Source: Pseudomonadota bacterium (lineage in GTDB: Bacteria > Pseudomonadota > Gammaproteobacteria > Burkholderiales > Burkholderiaceae_C). From it: 32,051 bases of DNA. Positions 27,459 to 32,051 of this stretch are shown piece by piece. The stretch lies in the NCBI GenBank assembly GCA_021808405.1, contig JAKBBQ010000010.1, positions 1-32,051 on the forward strand, written 5' to 3'. The notes beneath the pieces were generated by a model that was given only the letters and a program-made list of their open reading frames with translations, was not told the DNA's origin and did not search any database. How positions within the stretch are numbered: the first letter of the stretch is position 1; every line of letters starts with the position of its first letter. The position numbers were made by a program, and so were the translations under genes.

Positions 27459-28194
27459 AGGAAAGGTTGCGCTGGTCACCGGGGGCGCCAGCGACATCGG
27501 CCGCGAGATCGCCCTCGGCCTGGCCGCCGAGGGCGCGGCGGTGGGCTTGAGCTACCACCGCTCGGCGCAGGCCGCGCAGCAGGTGGCCGAGCAGATCCGC
27601 GCCGGCGGCGGCCGCGCGACGGCCATCGGCTGCGACATCTCCGATCTCGAGCAGGTGCGGGCGATGGTCGCTCGCGTGGCGGCCGAGTTCGGCGGCCTGC
27701 ACATCCTGGTCAACAACGCCGGCCTGGTCCTGCGCAAGCGCTTCGCCGAGTCCACCCCCGAGGAGTGGCGCAGGCAGATCGATACCTGCCTGTACGGCAC
27801 GATCCACTGCACCCATGCCGCGTTGCCGCACCTGGAGGCCAGCGCCGGCGCCGGGCGGGTGATCACCGTGGTGGGCGACTCCTCGCGCGTCGGCGAGTCG
27901 GGGCTGGCGGTCGGCGCGGCGGCGCGCGCGGCCAGCATCGCGCTGATGAAGTCGATCGCCCGCGAGACCCGCGCCGGCATGACCGCCAACGTGCTGTCGC
28001 TGGGACTGATCGAGACCGCCCACGATCCGGCGTTCATCGCGGCCAACCGGGACAAACTGCTCAAGCTGTATCCGCTGCGCCGTCTGGGAAGGCCCGGGGA
28101 CGTGGCGCCGCTGGCGGTGCTGCTGGCGTCCGATTCCGGCGGCTGGATCACCGGCCAGGTGATCAGTGTCAGCGGCGGCTTCAGCATGGTCTGA
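27442..28194 (+). CDS. SDR-fold protein lacking the canonical catalytic tetrad
   Basis: MKLGLEGKVALVTGGASDIGREIALGLAAEGAAVGLSY...ILVNNAGLVL...IDTCLYGTIHCTHAALPHL...RVITVVGDSSRVGESGLAVGAAARAASIALMKSIARE...GWITGQVISVSGGFSMV. Confidence 0.9.
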   Translation: MKLGLEGKVALVTGGASDIGREIALGLAAEGAAVGLSYHRSAQAAQQVAEQIRAGGGRATAIGCDISDLEQVRAMVARVAAEFGGLHILVNNAGLVLRKRFAESTPEEWRRQIDTCLYGTIHCTHAALPHLEASAGAGRVITVVGDSSRVGESGLAVGAAARAASIALMKSIARETRAGMTANVLSLGLIETAHDPAFIAANRDKLLKLYPLRRLGRPGDVAPLAVLLASDSGGWITGQVISVSGGFSMV

Positions 28195-28256
28195 CCGCGG
28201 GTGCGGCGGACTGCGCAGGGCTGCCGCGGCAGCCACCAGACAGCGAGGAGACAGCG

Positions 28257-29840
28257 ATGATTCGTACCGACTTGATCGCGCCGATCGGCGAACTCGTGCG
28301 TCGGCATGCCGGTCAGCGAGGCCACAAGCTGGCCTTCGAGGACGCCGGCGGCACGGCGCTGAGCTACGCCGAACTCGAGGCGCGCAGCGCGGCGCTGGCC
28401 GGCCACCTGCAGGATCGCGGGCTGCAGGCCGGCGACACGGTGGCCATCCTGCTGCCCAACTGCGTCGACTGGGTGCTGGCCTGCGTGGCCATCGCCCGCG
28501 CCGGCGCGGTCAGCGTGCCGATCAGCCACGACGCGGTGGAGGCGGAGATCCGCTACCGCCTGGAGGACTCGCGCTGCGCCGCGGTCATCGTCTCGCCGCA
28601 GCACCTGCCGCTGGTGCGCAGGCTGCAGCGCCAGCTCCCCGCGCTGCGCCATCTGCTGCTGGGCGCCGACACCGGCGTCGAGCCGGCAGCGGGCGAGCCG
28701 CCCGGCGAGCAGCCCGATTCGCTGGCCGTGCTGGCGCGGACCCCGGCACGTTCGGCGCCGCGCGACCCGCAGGACGTGCACGCCACCGCCTTCATCGTCT
28801 ACACCTCGGGGACGACCGGCCGCGCCAAGGGGGTGATGCTCAGCCAGCACAGCATGCTGTGGGTGGTCGCGGCCTGCTGGGCGCCGATCGCCGGGTTGTG
28901 CGAGTCCGACCGCGTGCTGTCGCCGCTTCCGCTGTTCCATTCCTACGCCCTGAACATCAGCGTCATGGGCATCCTGGCCACCGGGGCCAGCGAATTCCTG
29001 CTGCCGAGGTTTTCCACCCAGGACGTGCTGGCGCGGCTGCGCGACGGCGGCTACACCCTGATGCCCGGGGTGCCGACCATGTTCCACTACCTGCTCGAGG
29101 GCGCGCGCGCCGGCGGGCGCGCCCAGGCGGCGTCGATCCGCTATTTCCTGTCGGCCGGGGCGATCATGCCGGCAAGCCTGAACCGCGACTTCGAGGCGAC
29201 CTTCGGCAAGCCGCTGCTCGACGGCTATGGCATCACCGAGACCTCGACGATGGTGACCCTGAACTGGCCCGGCGCGCAGCGGGTGATGGGATCGTGCGGG
29301 CTGCCGCTTCCCGGGCTGGCCGTGCGCATCGTCGACACCCAGGGCCGCGACGTCGCGCCGGGCGAGCAGGGCGAGCTGATCGTGCGCGGGCCCAACGTCA
29401 TGCAGGGATACCTGAACAAGCCGGCCGAGACCGCGGCCGCGCTGCTCGACGGCTGGTACCGCACCGGCGACCTGGCGCGCAGCGACGCCAACGGCCTGCT
29501 CGCGATCACCGGGCGGCTCAAGGAGCTGATCATCCGCGGCGGGCAGAACATCGCTCCGGCCGAGGTCGAGGAGGCGGTGCTGTCGCATCCCGACGTGCTC
29601 GACTGCGCGGTGCTCGGAGTGGCCCATCCGCAGCTCGGCGAGGTGCCGGTGGCCTGCATCGTCGCCCGCGACGGCCGCGCGGTCGACGTGGAGTCGATCC
29701 GCAGCCATTGCGCGGGGCTGCTGTCGGTGTACAAGGTGCCGCACGCTGTGCATCTGGTGCCGGAGGTGCCTCGCACCGGCTCGGGCAAGATCATGCGCTT
29801 TCGCCTGCGCGACGCGCTGGCCGGGTTGGCGCCGGGCTGA
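28257..29840 (+). CDS. Acyl/aryl-CoA synthetase (AMP-dependent synthetase/ligase)
   Basis: FIVYTSGTTGRAKGVMLSQHSMLW...LSPLPLFHSYALNISVMG...LLDGYGITETSTMVTLNWPG...WYRTGDLARSDANGLLAITGRLKELIIRGGQNIAPAEVEEAV...VPRTGSGKIMRFRLRD. Confidence 0.94.
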   Translation: MIRTDLIAPIGELVRRHAGQRGHKLAFEDAGGTALSYAELEARSAALAGHLQDRGLQAGDTVAILLPNCVDWVLACVAIARAGAVSVPISHDAVEAEIRYRLEDSRCAAVIVSPQHLPLVRRLQRQLPALRHLLLGADTGVEPAAGEPPGEQPDSLAVLARTPARSAPRDPQDVHATAFIVYTSGTTGRAKGVMLSQHSMLWVVAACWAPIAGLCESDRVLSPLPLFHSYALNISVMGILATGASEFLLPRFSTQDVLARLRDGGYTLMPGVPTMFHYLLEGARAGGRAQAASIRYFLSAGAIMPASLNRDFEATFGKPLLDGYGITETSTMVTLNWPGAQRVMGSCGLPLPGLAVRIVDTQGRDVAPGEQGELIVRGPNVMQGYLNKPAETAAALLDGWYRTGDLARSDANGLLAITGRLKELIIRGGQNIAPAEVEEAVLSHPDVLDCAVLGVAHPQLGEVPVACIVARDGRAVDVESIRSHCAGLLSVYKVPHAVHLVPEVPRTGSGKIMRFRLRDALAGLAPG

Positions 29841-29859
29841 GTCCTGGATGGGGCCTGTT

Positions 29860-29887
29860 CGGGCCGGACGCGGCCGCGTCCGGCCCG
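29860..29887. repeat. 28-bp perfect palindrome CGGGCCGGACGCGG|CCGCGTCCGGCCCG
   Basis: Read directly, 19 bp after the ligase stop codon; no following T-tract. Confidence 0.93.
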
Positions 29888-30020
29888 CCGTGCTGCCGTC
29901 GCTCGGGATCGCGCGCGGCCTGGCGCGTCGACTGCCGGCGGACGCGGCTCAGGCGTATGCTGGCCGGTGGCAGCGCCGCAGGCGAGCGTGCCGGCGGCGA
30001 ATCGTTCTCAGGAGACAGAC

Positions 30021-30827
30021 ATGCCCAGGGTCCAGGCCGGCAGCATCCAGATGAACTACGAGGAGCAGGGCAGCGGCGAGCCGCTGATCCTCATTCCCTA
30101 TCTCGCGGCCGAACAGGCCTGCTATGCGTTCCAGGTTCCGGAGTACGCCAAGCATTTCCGTTGCATCAGCGTCGACCCCCGCGGCGCGGGCGAATCCGAC
30201 AAGCCCGCGGGAACCTACAGCACCGAGATGCTCGCCGACGACGTCGCCGCGCTGATGCACACGCTGGGGATCGCCAGCGCCCACGTCTACGGCGTCTCGC
30301 TCGGCGGCGCGGTGGGAATGTGGCTGGCCGCCAAGCACCCGCAGCGCGTCAAGTCGCTGTCGCTGCACAGCACCTGGCCGCGCAGCGATGCCTACCTGAA
30401 GGCGGTGGTCGGCGGCTGGCAGCTGGTCGCCAGGCAGCTCGACGACATGCCCGAAGCGGTGATCCAGGCCCTGTTCCCGTGGTGCTTCACTCCGCAGCTG
30501 TACGACTCCAGGCCGGAGTACCTGCAGGCGCTGTCGGATTTCGTTCGCGCGCGCCCGCGCCAGCCTCTGGACGCTTTCCTGCGCCAGTCGGACGCGGTGA
30601 TCGCCCACGATGCCCAGGCGCAGTTGGCGCGCATCCAGGCGCCGACCCAGATCACCTTCGGCCGTCACGACCAGGTCTGTTCGACCCGCTTTGCCGAACC
30701 GTTGCGCCAGGCCATCGCGAAGTCCGAGCTGCACGTGTTCGAGGACTGCTCGCACGCCGGCCTGTACGAAAACGTCGCCGCCTTCAACGAGGTCACGCTG
30801 GCCTTCCTGCGCCGGCACGCGGGCTGA
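30021..30827 (+). CDS. Alpha/beta hydrolase (enol-lactonase / PcaD-like)
   Basis: MPRVQAGSIQMNYEEQGSGEPLILIPYLAAEQACYAFQ...CISVDPRGAGESDKPAGTYSTEMLADDVAALMHTLGIASAHVYGVSLGGAVGMWLA (GxSxG)...FEDCSHAGLYENVAAF. Confidence 0.9.
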   Translation: MPRVQAGSIQMNYEEQGSGEPLILIPYLAAEQACYAFQVPEYAKHFRCISVDPRGAGESDKPAGTYSTEMLADDVAALMHTLGIASAHVYGVSLGGAVGMWLAAKHPQRVKSLSLHSTWPRSDAYLKAVVGGWQLVARQLDDMPEAVIQALFPWCFTPQLYDSRPEYLQALSDFVRARPRQPLDAFLRQSDAVIAHDAQAQLARIQAPTQITFGRHDQVCSTRFAEPLRQAIAKSELHVFEDCSHAGLYENVAAFNEVTLAFLRRHAG

Positions 30828-30854
30828 GTCGCCGCCGCTGCGCCGGCGGGGTGC

Positions 30855-31595
30855 TCACAGCGGGCAGCCGTCGGGGTCCTTGCCGCGCAGCCGGCGCCAC
30901 AGCACCTGCAGGTTGACCCGGTTTGCGACGACGATGAACACCTTGCGCAGGCGATCGGGCGGGCAGGCGATGGGATGCACCGCGTGCCAGGAATGCTCGG
31001 TGCGCTGGAAGATGAAGCTGCGGTTGCCCAGGATCTCGGAGGTCGCGACCTCGCGCAGCGCCCCAGCGGGCGGGCGGCTGTGCGCCGGGTAGTTGCCGCC
31101 GTCGTCGAGCACCACCGTCTGGCCGCCCCACGCCGGGTCCCAGTCCGCCTCGGTGTTGAAGTAGAAGATATGCGAGCCGATCTTGCGCCGGGCATCGGTG
31201 TGGGGCGACACCGACGCCCCGCTGGGCGCGTGGTGCCAGTGCATCGACAGTTCGAAGCGCTCGCCGTGCCGCAGCCCGAAGGTGCGGCGCCAGAACTCCA
31301 GGTAGGGCGGCTGCCGCAGTTCGGCCACGAACTGCCTCCAGGCCGCAGTCAGCTCGGCGTCCAGGCGCGGGCGGTACTGCAGCGCGTAGCGGTCGTGGCT
31401 GGCCTGGCCGTGGGCGCGCTGCCTGCCGAATTCCTGTCCGAACAGGTGTTCGTCGGGCAGTTCGGCGCGCAGCCGCTCGAAGGACCGCGGTTCGATGATC
31501 CCCTGCAGTCCGGCCCAGGGGTAGGGCTTGCGCTCGAGGAAGGCGGCCGATTGCGCGGCGACCTCGGCGAGCCGCTGGTGATCGAGCATGCTCAT
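30855..31595 (-). CDS. 2-oxoglutarate/Fe(II)-dependent dioxygenase (prolyl-4-hydroxylase-like)
   Basis: MSMLDHQRLAEVAAQSAAFLERKPYPWAGL...VSPHTDARRKIGSHIFYFNTEADWDPAWGGQTVVLDDGG...TEHSWHAVHPIACPPDRLRKVFIVVAN (HxD...H). Confidence 0.8.
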   Translation of the reverse strand: MSMLDHQRLAEVAAQSAAFLERKPYPWAGLQGIIEPRSFERLRAELPDEHLFGQEFGRQRAHGQASHDRYALQYRPRLDAELTAAWRQFVAELRQPPYLEFWRRTFGLRHGERFELSMHWHHAPSGASVSPHTDARRKIGSHIFYFNTEADWDPAWGGQTVVLDDGGNYPAHSRPPAGALREVATSEILGNRSFIFQRTEHSWHAVHPIACPPDRLRKVFIVVANRVNLQVLWRRLRGKDPDGCPL

Positions 31596-31624
31596 CGGGA
31601 AACCTGTTCGGGGGCAGCAGATCC

Positions 31625-31679
31625 CGCCATTGAAGGCCAGGCCGTTTGCGGCCTGTTTGACCTCGAGCAGACAATGGCG
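31625..31679. promoter_or_regulatory. Nested dyads in divergent promoter region: CGCCATTG...CAATGGCG enclosing CAGGCCG-TTTG-CGGCCTG
   Basis: Outer arms 31625-31632 / 31672-31679; inner hairpin 31638-31655; all perfect complements. Confidence 0.5.
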
Positions 31680-31750
31680 TCCTGGCGCGCGCCCAGTTCC
31701 GGCCAGGGGGCCGTCGGCGCGCAGGAACTGGCACCTTCGAGGAGCACGAC

Positions 31751-32051
31751 ATGACAGACCACGGCGGCCGGCCGGCCGGGACATGGCGCATCGGCGGCGA
31801 CATGGCGGTCCACCGCCTGGGGTTCGGTGCGATGCGCATCACCGGCCAGGGGGTATGGGGCCCGCCGGCGGACCGCGGCGAGGCGCTGCGGCTGTTGCGC
31901 CTGCTGCCCGAACTCGGGGTCGATTTCATCGATACCGCCGACTCCTACGGCCCCGACGTGTCCGAGCAGCTCATCCGCGAGGCGCTGCACCCCTACCGCG
32001 GGCTGGTGATCGCGACCAAGGGGGGGCTGCGGCGCGGCGGGCCCGGCCAGT
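31751..32051 (+). CDS. Aldo/keto reductase, partial (C-terminus beyond window end)
   Basis: [37 protein letters not shown]...[38 protein letters not shown]. Confidence 0.9.
   Translation, partial: MTDHGGRPAGTWRIGGDMAVHRLGFGAMRITGQGVWGPPADRGEALRLLRLLPELGVDFIDTADSYGPDVSEQLIREALHPYRGLVIATKGGLRRGGPGQ

Noticed and set aside
24894-27497. 867-aa minus-strand ORF opposite CoxL
   Set aside because: Antisense shadow ORF; no motifs, and CoxL motifs on plus strand are unambiguous.
28166-30916. 916-aa plus-strand ORF overlapping ligase and hydrolase
   Set aside because: Alternative-frame artefact spanning two clear genes and their intergenic palindrome.

Overview
GC-rich bacterial chromosomal window (probably proteobacterial; genus not determinable by eye) with about 28 tightly packed protein-coding genes. 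I found no tRNA, rRNA, CRISPR array, IS element or prophage. From left to right: (1) partial anaerobic ribonucleotide reductase gene nrdD on the minus strand, whose upstream region has two NrdR-box-like palindromes 31 bp apart plus an FNR/Anr-type dyad; (2) an MFS transporter; (3) a minus-strand three-gene set of LOG-family phosphoribohydrolase, beta-CASP metallo-beta-lactamase RNase and phosphoketolase; (4) a cysteine-dioxygenase-like cupin, a GFA-family protein, an isochorismatase-like hydrolase, a PaaK-like adenylate-forming enzyme and a stand-alone Prim-Pol with an N-terminal (VQQ)n 9-bp repeat; (5) a TauE/SafE permease, an orphan Mo/W-type substrate-binding protein, a single-domain ModE-like regulator and a P-type H+-ATPase; (6) a cytochrome c, a thioredoxin-fold protein and an acetyl-CoA hydrolase/CoA-transferase; (7) a tandem-duplicated HxlR regulator divergent from a nine-gene catabolic gene set (about 20.9-30.8 kb): thioesterase, CoxG::enoyl-CoA-hydratase fusion, CoxM, CoxS, MBL lactonase-like, CoxL, SDR lacking the catalytic tetrad, acyl-CoA ligase, alpha/beta hydrolase; (8) a 2OG-Fe(II) oxygenase divergent from a partial aldo/keto reductase. 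The most interesting candidate is the CoA-dependent molybdenum-hydroxylase gene set with its CoxG-crotonase fusion and non-canonical SDR. The RNase/LOG/phosphoketolase gene set is the second most interesting. All family calls come from reading motifs by eye; no database search was run.
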